A stretch of DNA of 64,000 nt, taken from contig NZ_CP063194.1 of NCBI RefSeq assembly GCF_028609865.1, positions 682,001 to 746,000 of the forward strand, written 5' to 3'. The position numbers and the translations under genes are program-made. Positions 7,678 to 19,016 of this stretch are shown one piece after another. This stretch comes from Corynebacterium jeddahense (GTDB taxonomy: Bacteria; Actinomycetota; Actinomycetes; Mycobacteriales; Mycobacteriaceae). The notes beneath the pieces were generated by a model. The model was not told where the DNA came from. It saw nothing but the letters and a program-made list of their open reading frames with translations, and did no database searches. The stretch's first letter is position 1. The number at the start of each line of letters is the position of its first letter.

Positions 7678-9722
7678 GCCAGCACCACCTTGGTGATGCG
7701 GGGTAGCGCGATGCGCACCACGCGGTCGGCCGCCTCGTCGAGGGCGTCGACCTGCCCCGCGGAGACCGATAGTGGCAGGACGGTGAGCGTGCGCCCGCGC
7801 CCCTGCGTATCGACGAACCCGACGGTGACATGCCGCCTCGCCCGCGCGGCGGCGCGCAGGGTCTCGAACGCGTCGCTGCCGCCCTCGCCGGCGTCGTCCT
7901 CGCCCGCGCGCAGCTTTGCCACAATCGCCTCGACCTGCTCGGGAGCGACCCGCGGGGCGGCCGGCAGCGTCGACGGCGTCGCGGGGACGAGCGCCGGCTC
8001 GGGCGCCACGTTGAGCGCAACCCCGGCGCCGTCCTCGGCGGTGGGCTGGAGCCCGGCCGTGCGTAGCGCCGCCACGAGCTTCGGCAGCGCCACGTCGGCG
8101 ATAGCGACGGTGGGGGCGAGCGCGCGCAGCCCGCAGCGCTCGACGGCCGCGGCGATGAGCGCCGGGTCGTCGGAGCGGACGTAGCTGAGTGCCGCGCCGG
8201 CCCGGATCGCGCCGTGGCCGCGGGCGGTGTCGTCGATGAGGAACGTGATCGCCTGGGGCACCTCGTCGAGGACGTGCGCGGCGAGCCAGGCGTGGATCTC
8301 GCCCGCGGTGAGCCCGCCGTCGAGGCCGCGGCGCACCGACGGCTCCGTCACCCGCCACACGCTCGCCAGCCCCGGCGACTCGAGTTCCGCAATGCGCTCG
8401 AGGAACGACGCCATCGCGGGCTCGAGCGGGCCCGGCGCCATGATGGTCATGTCGCCCTGTGCGATAAGCGTCTCGACGGCCTCCGGCACGAGCGCGTCGG
8501 CCGCCGCCACGACGTCGCCGCCGCCCAGCAGCGCGCGCAGCGGGGTCGACGGCGCGAGCCCCGGGGCGGCGCCGGCGAGGCCGCCGAGGGCGGTGGCTTC
8601 GGCCACGGTGGCGTGGATCAGCTGCGGCGAAAACGACGCCGCCTCGAGCGGGGCGGCGAAGAGCAGGCTGTCGAGCCGGCCCGCGTGGCGCGCGATGGTC
8701 GCACGGGCATGCCGCACCGCGGGCGCGTGCATGTCCGCCGACAGCAGCTTCGCCCCGGTGTCCGAGCGCCACGGGGAGGCGAGCCAGCCGGTGAGCAGGA
8801 TCGCCCACTGCTCGGCGAGGCGCGCGTCGAGCCAGGTGAGCGCGTCGCGGGTGGGGGCGAGCACGTCTTGGTCGTCGACGTTGCCGCGGCCGACGAGCCC
8901 GGCGGACTCGCCGGCGGTGACCAGCAGCCGCACTGGGAAGCCGAGCTGCTTGTCCAGGTTCGCCTCCGCGCGCACGCCGACGGAGCCGTCCTTGTTTAGC
9001 GCGACGGGCGCCTCGAGCAGCGCCACGATGAGCTGGCGCATCTGGCGCACCGCGTCGAGGCCCTGCGAGGCAGCCGCCTCGTCCACGGCGGCCTGGTCGA
9101 CGGCCGGGGCCGCGGGCTGCGTGAGCGGGTACTCGCGCGGGGGAGTGCCGCGCATCGCGTCGCGCACCGGGCGGGGCAGGCGCACGGTGGTGGCGTTGAC
9201 GCGCACGAGCAGCCCCTTGGCCAACAGGCTGGCGACGGGCGCGTCTGGGTCCGCGTCCGGCCCCGCCGCTGCCGTCGTGCCCACGCCGCCGGAGGCCGCG
9301 AGGGTCTGCAGCACCTTGCGCTCGCGCGCGGGCAGGCACTGCAGCGCGTCCGCGGCGCCGGGCGGCAGCGTGTCCGTCACTCGCCAGGTCGGGGGCAGGG
9401 CGGACAGCGTGCCGGGGGAGACGCGCAGCTGGGCGTCCGGGCCGTAGACGAGCGCGAGCTCGCGCAGGTGGGAGGTGTCGCCCATGCCGGTCGCGTCGAC
9501 GGGTTCGAGCTCCGCGCCGGCGTCGGCAAGGCGCTCGAGCACGGCGAGGTCGGCGGCGGTGAGCTGGCGCAGCGCCCTCGACGCCGAGCCGGGCAGGGCG
9601 AGCCGCGTGGCCAGCGAGCCGGCGCTCGGCGGGGTGGGGAAGAAGGCGTCGGGGCGGGCGCCGACGAGGGCGCGGAGTTCGTCGCTGTCAAGCTGGCGCA
9701 GGTACTCGGGGAACGTAGACAT
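7674..9722 (-). CDS. Helicase-associated domain protein (XPB partner type)
   Basis: A 682-residue protein of the actinobacterial family that accompanies XPB (related to Mycobacterium tuberculosis Rv0862c). The N-terminal half (FPEYLRQLDSDELRALVGARPDAF) contains winged-helix-like leucine-rich segments. The middle carries the helicase C-terminal-like domain with MTIMAPGPLEP and VWRVTEPSVRRGLDGG. The last 60 residues (TVGFVDTQGRGRTLTVLPLSVS) resemble a WYL/SH3-like end. It has no Walker motifs and is not itself a helicase motor. An accessory role in repair is inferred from the family. The start ATG at 9722 has no clear ribosome-binding site; TAAACT lies 10 bases upstream. Confidence 0.75.
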   Translation of the reverse strand: MSTFPEYLRQLDSDELRALVGARPDAFFPTPPSAGSLATRLALPGSASRALRQLTAADLAVLERLADAGAELEPVDATGMGDTSHLRELALVYGPDAQLRVSPGTLSALPPTWRVTDTLPPGAADALQCLPARERKVLQTLAASGGVGTTAAAGPDADPDAPVASLLAKGLLVRVNATTVRLPRPVRDAMRGTPPREYPLTQPAAPAVDQAAVDEAAASQGLDAVRQMRQLIVALLEAPVALNKDGSVGVRAEANLDKQLGFPVRLLVTAGESAGLVGRGNVDDQDVLAPTRDALTWLDARLAEQWAILLTGWLASPWRSDTGAKLLSADMHAPAVRHARATIARHAGRLDSLLFAAPLEAASFSPQLIHATVAEATALGGLAGAAPGLAPSTPLRALLGGGDVVAAADALVPEAVETLIAQGDMTIMAPGPLEPAMASFLERIAELESPGLASVWRVTEPSVRRGLDGGLTAGEIHAWLAAHVLDEVPQAITFLIDDTARGHGAIRAGAALSYVRSDDPALIAAAVERCGLRALAPTVAIADVALPKLVAALRTAGLQPTAEDGAGVALNVAPEPALVPATPSTLPAAPRVAPEQVEAIVAKLRAGEDDAGEGGSDAFETLRAAARARRHVTVGFVDTQGRGRTLTVLPLSVSAGQVDALDEAADRVVRIALPRITKVVLA

Positions 9723-9775
9723 CGCGGGGGTGAGTTTACGTGCGTTTTCGCGCGGGGCGTGAAAGAATAAGCAGC

Positions 9776-9970
9776 ATGGCTAAAGATGTAGAGAAGATCG
9801 GGCGCGCAAACCCCGCGTGGCCCACGCACACCCCTGGTAACGGCCACCCGGTCACCGAGATTTCCTCGAAGCTCACCGGCGCGTCCAGCCCGTTCGGCGA
9901 CGACCTCATTCTGCCGATGCCGGCGGAGGAGACCGGGTACGTCCACCCGACGACGCGCATCAACCGCTAG
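9776..9970 (+). CDS. Conserved small protein, 64 residues
   Basis: A 64-residue protein starting MAKDVEKIGRANPAWPTHTP. It is rich in Pro and Gly, with no membrane segment or known motif (ends EETGYVHPTTRINR). It starts 54 bp from the divergent helicase-associated gene and ends before a strong hairpin that also serves rpf. I recognise no family. The start is the ATG at 9776; AAAGAATAA just upstream could be a weak ribosome-binding site or part of a -10 box. Coding potential rests on the clean frame and the position between divergent and convergent neighbours. Confidence 0.6.
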   Translation: MAKDVEKIGRANPAWPTHTPGNGHPVTEISSKLTGASSPFGDDLILPMPAEETGYVHPTTRINR

Positions 9971-9992
9971 CCGGGGGCCGCGGCAACGCGAA

Positions 9993-10021
9993 AGGAGCTC
10001 ACGCAGTGCGCGTGAGCTCCT
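9993..10021. terminator. Bidirectional hairpin between small protein and rpf
   Basis: A perfect 12-bp stem (AGGAGCTCACGC at 9993-10004, its complement at 10010-10021) with the 5-base loop AGTGC lies between two convergent genes. The T-run is short, so it may work in both directions or mainly protect 3' ends. Confidence 0.7.
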
Positions 10022-10037
10022 ATTCGTGTGCGCCGGG

Positions 10038-11965
<1,928 letters not shown>

Positions 11966-11984
11966 GGCGGACTAGCCTACTTGC

Positions 11985-12788
11985 CTACCCCGCGGGCGCG
12001 AACGTCACGCGGTACATGTCCGGCCACCGCTTGCCGGTGAGGTAGAACTCGTCCGTCCCCGGGATGTGCGCGATGCCGTTGAGCACGTTGTTCGGGTCGT
12101 CGGCGGCGTTGTTGGGCACACCGGAGGCGTCGATAAGCGCCGTGACGCGCCCGGTCTCGGCGTCGATGCGGACGATGTCGGTGGTGGTGAAGATGTTCGC
12201 GTAGACGTCCCCGCCCACGCACTCGAGCTCGTTGAGCCCGCTCACCGGCCGCCCGTTCATGGTTACGGTGAAGCGGCCCCGCTCCTCGAGCGTGCGCGGG
12301 TCCATCCGCCGCAGCTCGGCCGAGCCGTCAGAGAAGATCACCTCGTCCGCGTCCGGGCGCGCGCAGACGCCCCAGCCTTCGCCGTCGTAGCTCGCCCGCC
12401 CCGTTTCCTCGAGCGTTGCAGCGTTGCGACGGATCGCCGTCCCGTTGAGCCACGTCAGCTCCCACACGGTGTCGTCGATACGCGTGATGCCCTCCCCGAA
12501 GAACAGCGGGTCGAGGTCCACCGACCGCAGCTCCTCGCCGGCCGGGGTGCGCACGTAGAGGCGGGACTCGCCCTCCATGCCGGTGCCCACGTAGAGGTTG
12601 CCGTCCGGCGCGACCTCGAGGCCCTGCGTGAAGCTGGACGCGTCAAAGGGGAGGCGCTCCTCGACGCGCGCGGTGAGGTACTCGACGCTGTCCGACGGGG
12701 AGTCGGCTGGGGCATCTGTCGCGGGGGAGCAGCCGGCGAGCAGCGCGGCGAGGCACACGGTGGCGGAGAGCGCTTCGAATCGACCCAT
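11985..12788 (-). CDS. Glutaminyl-peptide cyclotransferase, lipoprotein
   Basis: A 267-residue lipoprotein (lipobox LLAGC near residue 19) with the five-bladed propeller fold of plant-type glutamine cyclotransferases. Family hallmarks are FTQGLEVAPDGNLYVGTGM, the repeated TWLNG and GEGWGVC blades, LNELECVGGDVYANIF and the C-terminal NVLNGIA. It would convert N-terminal Gln of exported proteins to pyroglutamate outside the membrane. The ATG at 12788 is chosen because AGGA lies eight bases upstream; an earlier ATG (12797) is abutted by that AGG. It ends 19 bp before the start of the DUF2771-like gene and is probably cotranscribed with it. Confidence 0.87.
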   Translation of the reverse strand: MGRFEALSATVCLAALLAGCSPATDAPADSPSDSVEYLTARVEERLPFDASSFTQGLEVAPDGNLYVGTGMEGESRLYVRTPAGEELRSVDLDPLFFGEGITRIDDTVWELTWLNGTAIRRNAATLEETGRASYDGEGWGVCARPDADEVIFSDGSAELRRMDPRTLEERGRFTVTMNGRPVSGLNELECVGGDVYANIFTTTDIVRIDAETGRVTALIDASGVPNNAADDPNNVLNGIAHIPGTDEFYLTGKRWPDMYRVTFAPAG

Positions 12789-12824
12789 GGAGACCATCCT
12801 GCACCATGCCGGCACCCCGTCGCG

Positions 12825-12830
12825 CATAAT
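12825..12830 (+). promoter_or_regulatory. -10 box of leaderless DUF3027 gene
   Basis: CATAAT lies eight bases before the GTG at 12839. There is no ribosome-binding site, so transcription probably starts at or just before the GTG. Confidence 0.5.
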
Positions 12831-12838
12831 GGGTAAGC

Positions 12839-13510
12839 GTGTCACGTTCCAACAACCGCTCCCGTTCGCACAACCCGCTTCTGGGCGAGGACGCCGTCCG
12901 CACCGCGCGGGAGGCGCTCGCGGAGATCGCTGACGGCGAGGTCGGCGAGCACATCGGCGTGACCGGGCTGGGCCGCAACGTGGCCACGCACCGCTTCGCC
13001 GCGGACGTCCCCGGCTACGCGGGGTGGGAGTGGGACGCCGTGGTCGCCTGCGCCGACGGGGCCGACTGGGTGACGGTCAACGAGGTCGCGCTCGTGCCAT
13101 CGCAGGGCGCGCTCGAGGCGCCGGACTGGGTGCCGTACGCCGAGCGGCTGCGCCCCGGCGACCTCGGCCCGGGCGACATCATGGAGCTCGCGCCCGACGA
13201 CGCCCGCGTCACCGAGGACTCCTTCTCCCGCGACGCCGTTACGTTCACCGGCCGCGAGACGAAGCGCTACCTCACCGTGCGCGGCCTCGAGGACGCGAAG
13301 CGGCGCTGGCGCACCGGCGACTTCGGGCCGAACAGCGAGTTCGCCGAGCAGGCGGCGCTGTCGTGCCGAACCTGCGCGTTCTACATCCCGCTCGAGCAGC
13401 CGGTGGGGGAGCACTTCGGCATCTGCGCCAACGAGTACTCCGCGGACGGGCACGTGGTGGCGTCCTCCTACGGCTGCGGCGCGCACTCGGACACCACGGT
13501 CGCCGAGTAA
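12839..13510 (+). CDS. DUF3027 protein
   Basis: A 223-residue actinobacterial DUF3027 protein. It has a basic N-terminus (SRSNNRSRSHNP), a central domain with WEWDAVVACADGADWVTVNEVALVP, then PWVPYAERLRPGDLGPGD-like text shared by the family. Near the C-terminus are Cys residues (SCRTC, GIC, YGC) that could bind a metal. Function is unknown; the soluble fold and conserved core position suggest housekeeping. The start is GTG at 12839 on an apparently leaderless mRNA. The divergent cyclotransferase starts 50 bp away. Confidence 0.78.
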   Translation: MSRSNNRSRSHNPLLGEDAVRTAREALAEIADGEVGEHIGVTGLGRNVATHRFAADVPGYAGWEWDAVVACADGADWVTVNEVALVPSQGALEAPDWVPYAERLRPGDLGPGDIMELAPDDARVTEDSFSRDAVTFTGRETKRYLTVRGLEDAKRRWRTGDFGPNSEFAEQAALSCRTCAFYIPLEQPVGEHFGICANEYSADGHVVASSYGCGAHSDTTVAE

Positions 13511-13540
13511 TCGTTGGGCCGCCCCAACGATTGGCGTTTT
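13511..13540 (+). terminator. Hairpin directly after the DUF3027 stop
   Basis: TCGTTGGG (13511-13518) and CCCAACGA (13523-13530) form a perfect 8-bp stem with the loop CCGC, starting at the first base after the stop codon. TTTT follows at 13537-13540. It may end DUF3027 transcription; it also sits 26-58 bp upstream of the purine permease start and could instead be an operator. Confidence 0.5.
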
Positions 13541-13568
13541 CGCAGGCTGGGTGCGACACTATTGCGAC

Positions 13569-15038
13569 GTGAGTACGACCACGGGAGCACAACTGCATGA
13601 GGGCCGGCCGCAGCCGCGCGGCGCGCTGGATTCCTTCTTCCATATCACCGAGCGTGGATCCACCGTCGGCACCGAGGTGCGCGCGGGGGTTGTGACGTTC
13701 TTCGCGATGGCCTACATCGTCCTGCTCAACCCGCTCATCCTAGGCACGAGCCCGGACCGCGACGGCGTGGTGCTGGGCATCCCCCAGGTCGCCGCCGCCA
13801 CCGCGCTCGCCGCCGGCGTGATGTGCATCCTCTTCGGCGTGGTGGCGAAGTACCCGTTCGGCATCGCCACCGGCCTCGGCATCAACACCCTCGTGGCCGT
13901 CACGCTCGTGGGGCAGCAGGGCCTGACCTGGCCCGAGGCGATGGGGCTCGTGGTCATCGACGGCATCATCATCGTCCTGCTCGCTGCCTCCGGCTTCCGC
14001 GCCGCCGTGTTCAACGCCATCCCGGATGCCATGAAGGTGGCCATGAGCGTGGGCATCGGCATGTTCATCGCGACGATCGGCCTCGTCGACGCCGGCTTCG
14101 TGCGCCGCGTGCCCGACTCCGCGATGACCACCGTCCCGGTCCAGCTCGGCACCGGCGGCTCGATCGCGTCGTGGCCCACGTTCGTCTTCATCGTCGGCCT
14201 GGTCATCTGCGGATTCATGGTCGTGCGCCAGATTCGCGGCGGCCTGTTCATCGGCATCGTGGCCACCACCGTCATCGCCATGATCGTCGAGGCGCTCACG
14301 GGCGCCGGCTCCTCCGCCGACAACCCGGAGGGCTGGAACCTCGCCGTGCCGTCGCTGCCGGATTCCTTCGGTGGCGTGCCGGATCTGTCCATCGTCGGCA
14401 ACGTCAACCTCGTTGGCGCGTTCACCCACCTCGGCGTCATCGCGGCGTCGATGCTCGTGTTCACCCTCGTGCTCGCGAACTTCTTCGACGCGATGGGCAC
14501 GATGACGGCGCTTGGGCGCCAGGCGGGCCTCGCCGACGAGCACGGCGTGCTGCCGGAGATGAAGCGCGCCCTCATCGTCGAGGGCCTCGGCGCCGTCATC
14601 GGCGGCGCGGCCTCGTCGTCGTCGAACACCGTCTACGTCGACTCCTCGGCCGGCATCGCGGACGGCGCGCGCACCGGCCTGGCCAACGTGGTCACCGGCG
14701 TGCTCTTCCTCGCCGCGATGTTTTTCACCCCGCTCTACGAGATCGTGCCCATCGAGGCCGCCGCGCCCGTGCTCGTCATCGTCGGCGCGCTCATGATGAT
14801 GCAGGTCGGCCAGATCGACTGGGCCGACTTCAACGTCGCCTTCCCGGCGTTCCTCACCATCGTCACCATGCCGCTGACCTACTCCATAGCCAACGGCATC
14901 GGCGTCGGCTTCATCGCGTTCACCCTCATGGCGCTCTTCGCCGGCAAGGCGAAGGACATCCACTGGATCATGTGGCTCGTCTCCGCCCTCTTCGTCGTCT
15001 ACTTCGCGCAGGGCCCGATCATGGCGGCGCTGAACTAG
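13569..15038 (+). CDS. NCS2 purine permease (AzgA type)
   Basis: A 489-residue polytopic membrane protein with 12-14 hydrophobic segments. Its signatures are GTEVRAGVVTFFAMAYIVLLNPLIL at the start, GIATGLGINTLVA, ANFFDAMGTMTALGRQAGL and SSSNTVYVDSSAGIADGARTG, all typical of AzgA/PbuG adenine-guanine-hypoxanthine proton symporters. It probably imports purine bases. The GTG at 13569 is chosen: CACTAT lies six bases upstream and no ribosome-binding site is present, suggesting a leaderless mRNA. The next gene starts at the base after its stop, so the two are cotranscribed. Confidence 0.88.
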   Translation: MSTTTGAQLHEGRPQPRGALDSFFHITERGSTVGTEVRAGVVTFFAMAYIVLLNPLILGTSPDRDGVVLGIPQVAAATALAAGVMCILFGVVAKYPFGIATGLGINTLVAVTLVGQQGLTWPEAMGLVVIDGIIIVLLAASGFRAAVFNAIPDAMKVAMSVGIGMFIATIGLVDAGFVRRVPDSAMTTVPVQLGTGGSIASWPTFVFIVGLVICGFMVVRQIRGGLFIGIVATTVIAMIVEALTGAGSSADNPEGWNLAVPSLPDSFGGVPDLSIVGNVNLVGAFTHLGVIAASMLVFTLVLANFFDAMGTMTALGRQAGLADEHGVLPEMKRALIVEGLGAVIGGAASSSSNTVYVDSSAGIADGARTGLANVVTGVLFLAAMFFTPLYEIVPIEAAAPVLVIVGALMMMQVGQIDWADFNVAFPAFLTIVTMPLTYSIANGIGVGFIAFTLMALFAGKAKDIHWIMWLVSALFVVYFAQGPIMAALN

Positions 15039-15839
15039 ATGCAGTTGCGTATCGACGACCCAAGGGACCCCCGCCTCGACGACATCCGCGACCTGAAGCA
15101 CTCGGACCAGCAGAAAGACCTCGTCTTCGCCGAAGGGCCGCTCGTCGCGGGCCGGCTCGTGGAATCGCGCTTCCCGGTGCGCGCCGTGTTCGGCTTCGGC
15201 GGGCGCCTCGAGTCCTTCCTCGCAGACTACGGCGCCGAGCTCGAGCGCCGCGGCGTGCCGGTCTACGAGATCACCCGGGAGATCATGGGGGAGGTCGCCG
15301 GCTACGACATGCACCGGGGCTTGCTCGTCTCCGCCGATAAGCCCGCGCCGTTCGCCGTGGCGGACGTCATCGACGGCGCGCGGACCCTCGTCGTCCTCGA
15401 GGGCGTGGGCGACCACGAGAACATCGGCTCCATCTTCCGCAACGCTGCCGGCATGGGCGTCGACGGCGTGCTCTTCGGCGCCTCCACCGCGGATCCGCTC
15501 TACCGCCGCAGCGTCCGCGTCTCCATGGGCCACGTCCTGCGCACCCCGTTCGCGCACCTCGACGGCACGCCGACGACGTGGCAGCGCTCGCTCGAGCAGC
15601 TGCGCGAGGCGGGCTGGTGGCTCGTCTCGCTCACCCCCGCCGACGACGCCGTCGAGCTCAAGGACGCCGTCGCCGGCCACGAGAAGGTCGCTTTCCTCGT
15701 CGGGGGTGAGGGCCCGGGGCTGACCCGGCACGCGATGGCCGCCACCGACGTGCGCGCGAAGATCCCCATGGCGCCGGGCACCGACTCGCTCAACGTGGCC
15801 ACCTCCGCGGCCGTCGCCTTCTACGAGCGAAACCGGTAA
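15039..15839 (+). CDS. SpoU/TrmH-family RNA 2'-O-methyltransferase
   Basis: A 266-residue SPOUT methylase. The N-terminal substrate-binding domain has HSDQQKDLVFAEGPLVAGRL. The catalytic trefoil knot has motif 1 ENIGSIFRNAAGMGVDG, motif 2 VAFLVGGEGPGL and motif 3 IPMAPGTDSLNVATSAAVAFYE. It transfers a methyl group from S-adenosylmethionine to a ribose 2'-OH in rRNA or tRNA; the exact site cannot be told. The ATG at 15039 immediately follows the permease stop (TAGATG), so translation likely depends on the upstream gene. The stop is 3 bp from the convergent gene's stop. Confidence 0.9.
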   Translation: MQLRIDDPRDPRLDDIRDLKHSDQQKDLVFAEGPLVAGRLVESRFPVRAVFGFGGRLESFLADYGAELERRGVPVYEITREIMGEVAGYDMHRGLLVSADKPAPFAVADVIDGARTLVVLEGVGDHENIGSIFRNAAGMGVDGVLFGASTADPLYRRSVRVSMGHVLRTPFAHLDGTPTTWQRSLEQLREAGWWLVSLTPADDAVELKDAVAGHEKVAFLVGGEGPGLTRHAMAATDVRAKIPMAPGTDSLNVATSAAVAFYERNR

Positions 15840-15842
15840 CCG

Positions 15843-16688
15843 CTAACGGTCGAAGTGGCGCACGCGCTGCCGCAGCGCCGCCCAGAACTGCTTCCAGCGC
15901 CGACGCGCGTCGCGCCCCACCCGCTTCGCCGCGGCGACGGAGGCGTCGGCGAGCTCGGCGAACTCGTCGCCCTCGCTCTGCACGGGCGCGTCCTCGTAGT
16001 CGTCGTACGTCTTGTCCTTCTCGGCAAATTTCGCCGCCACTGCGTCGACGGACTTCACCGCCGGCGGCTTGGGCGCCTCGATCTTCGGCTCGGGGTGCCC
16101 GTCGACCGCGTAGCCCACAACGTTGATGTCCGGGCCATCTGCCCCGATGTCCGCGCCGAGCCAGTGCCGCTCCGCCGCGAGCGCGAGGTCTTGCGGCTCG
16201 AACGGCAGCGCGATCCCGCCGGCCTGCTCCGCCTTCTCGCCGGCCCAGTAGGGCGCCTCGAACGGCTCCGGCAGGCCGATGTCCTCGATGACGTGGGTGC
16301 GCGTCGCGCAGAAGCTGCGCACCACGGTCTCGCCGGTGAAGTGGGCGAACCCGCCGTAGTCGCTGTCTGTCCCGGTCGCCACCGCGAAGACGTCGGCGGC
16401 CGGCAGCGCGCCGAGCCACTGGTTTCCGGCGGAGAGGGCGGACGCGTCGTCGACACGCATGCGCACCACCGACACGCCCGGGAAGCCGGCGATGTAGTAC
16501 TCGTCGCGGCCCGGGGTGGAGGAGCGGTTGAGCGGGAACGAGCCGATCGGCGTGATGGGCCACGCGGGGTTGACCTGCGCGAGCAGCTTGCGCCCGAAGC
16601 CGCGGTCCGCCTTCGGCTCGCGCGCGAGGACATCGCCGGGGGTGGCGGTGTTGACGAACCAAAGCGTGACAACCGCTGGGAAACTCAT
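15843..16688 (-). CDS. Conserved actinobacterial protein of unknown function
   Basis: A 281-residue soluble protein. The first 190 residues (VVTLWFVNTATPGDVL, PITPIGSFPLNRSSTPGRDEYYIAGFPGVSVVRM) form a conserved domain seen in actinobacterial hypothetical proteins, possibly DUF6928, which I cannot confirm. The last 80 residues are low-complexity, charged and Ala-rich (KSVDAVAAKFAEKDKTYDDYEDAP), ending in the basic RRRWKQFWAALRQRVRHFDR. TAGGAT lies six bases before the ATG at 16688, so the mRNA may be leaderless. Nothing points to a specific function. Confidence 0.65.
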   Translation of the reverse strand: MSFPAVVTLWFVNTATPGDVLAREPKADRGFGRKLLAQVNPAWPITPIGSFPLNRSSTPGRDEYYIAGFPGVSVVRMRVDDASALSAGNQWLGALPAADVFAVATGTDSDYGGFAHFTGETVVRSFCATRTHVIEDIGLPEPFEAPYWAGEKAEQAGGIALPFEPQDLALAAERHWLGADIGADGPDINVVGYAVDGHPEPKIEAPKPPAVKSVDAVAAKFAEKDKTYDDYEDAPVQSEGDEFAELADASVAAAKRVGRDARRRWKQFWAALRQRVRHFDR

Positions 16689-16706
16689 GCGTTCATCCTA
16701 AAATGC

Positions 16707-17690
16707 TCAGCGCTTCGGCCGCTTGGTATTCGTGCGCACGCCGAGCAGCACGTCCTCCCAGTGCGGGGTGACGGCCTTGCGGAGGCGCTGCTGCGGCTGG
16801 TCCTCCTCGTCGGGGTGGCGCAGGAAGTCGCCCTCGAGCACGTCCTCCCGCGTATCGACGACCTCCGGATCATCCTGCCCAGCCAGTGCCTCCTCCGGCG
16901 CGTCCGTGTCCTGCTGCTGCGGGATCTGCGACACGTGCGACACGTGCGACACGGCCGACAGCGAGCGCACCGGCTGCGCGAAGTCCGGGTCCGTGAGGTC
17001 CGCGGCCATGGCGTTGCGGGCCTCCGTCTGCGGCGCGGAGCCCATGGCGCGGCGGAACGACCACAGCGCCTCGTTCTCCGTGAGGCCCGCCTGCCACGTG
17101 ACGTGGACGACCCAGCTGTCGCCCGGCTCGCGGGTGGCGTCCCAGGTCGCGTCGGCGATGGAGTGGCCGCGGGCCGCGAACGCGGTGGCCAGGATCTCGA
17201 AGAGGGTCTGCTTTGCCGGGCCGTCCTCGCGCACGGGGTGGGACTGCTTCGCGGCGTCGGCGACCTGGGCGCGCTCGAGGAGGACGGGGTGCGCGTAGGC
17301 GTCGAGGCGGCTTTCCGCAACGCCCATCTCCGCGGCGAGCTCCGCGGCTGACGCGCCCGCGCGGATGCGGGACTGGATCTCGTTCGGCCGCAGCGAGAGG
17401 GGGGTGGCGTAGAGCGGGTCCGGCTCGGGGAGGGTGCGCTCGACCGGCGCGGGCGCCGGCGCCGGCTCGGCAGCGGGCTCCTCGGCGTGCTCCGGTTGCT
17501 CGGGCACGTAGAGGGTGCTCGTGCCGGCCGGAGGGGCGTCGTCACGCGGTGGCTCGGGCTCGGTGGTGGGCTCGGTGGTGGGCTCGGTGGTGAGCTCGGC
17601 GCGGGCCAGCTGGTACCGCATGCCGTTATCGTCGCGGAGGACGAAGAACGTCTCCGTCGACTCCTCCTCCAAGAAGTGCAGCTCGCGCAT
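16707..17690 (-). CDS. sepH: Septation protein SepH
   Basis: A 327-residue protein of the SepH (DUF3071) family. In Streptomyces and mycobacteria SepH binds FtsZ and stabilises Z-rings. The N-terminus MRELHFLEEESTETFFVLRD is the family hallmark, and SLRPNEIQSRIRAGASAAELAAEMGV is the helix-turn-helix-like part of the conserved N-terminal domain. Between the two lies an acidic insert with a TTEP triplicate (about residues 34-46) and a Pro/Glu linker. The C-terminus carries SHVSHVSH and the end motif PHWEDVLLGVRTNTKRPKR. AAAGG lies six bases before the ATG at 17690. Confidence 0.9.
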   Translation of the reverse strand: MRELHFLEEESTETFFVLRDDNGMRYQLARAELTTEPTTEPTTEPEPPRDDAPPAGTSTLYVPEQPEHAEEPAAEPAPAPAPVERTLPEPDPLYATPLSLRPNEIQSRIRAGASAAELAAEMGVAESRLDAYAHPVLLERAQVADAAKQSHPVREDGPAKQTLFEILATAFAARGHSIADATWDATREPGDSWVVHVTWQAGLTENEALWSFRRAMGSAPQTEARNAMAADLTDPDFAQPVRSLSAVSHVSHVSQIPQQQDTDAPEEALAGQDDPEVVDTREDVLEGDFLRHPDEEDQPQQRLRKAVTPHWEDVLLGVRTNTKRPKR

Positions 17691-17746
17691 GGGACACCTT
17701 TCCGCGGGACAAATACGCCGTCCAGCTTAACGGACGACGCCCCGCC

Positions 17747-18944
<1,198 letters not shown>

Positions 18945-19016
18945 GCGTTACGTAAAAAAGGTTGCCGGAGCGCCCGTGCGACGGTGCCGAAAGATCTACC
19001 TTGGAAAGGCAAACCA

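Noticed and set aside
3928..9339. A 1803-codon open frame on the minus strand
   Set aside because: Only its C-terminal 292 codons are real (the ABC ATPase). The rest is antisense to the dehydrogenase or out of frame with the helicase-associated gene, and is an artefact of high GC.
13740..15731. A 663-codon minus-strand frame opposite the permease and methylase
   Set aside because: Composition is His/Asp/Arg-rich without domains, as expected for the complement of membrane-protein codons.
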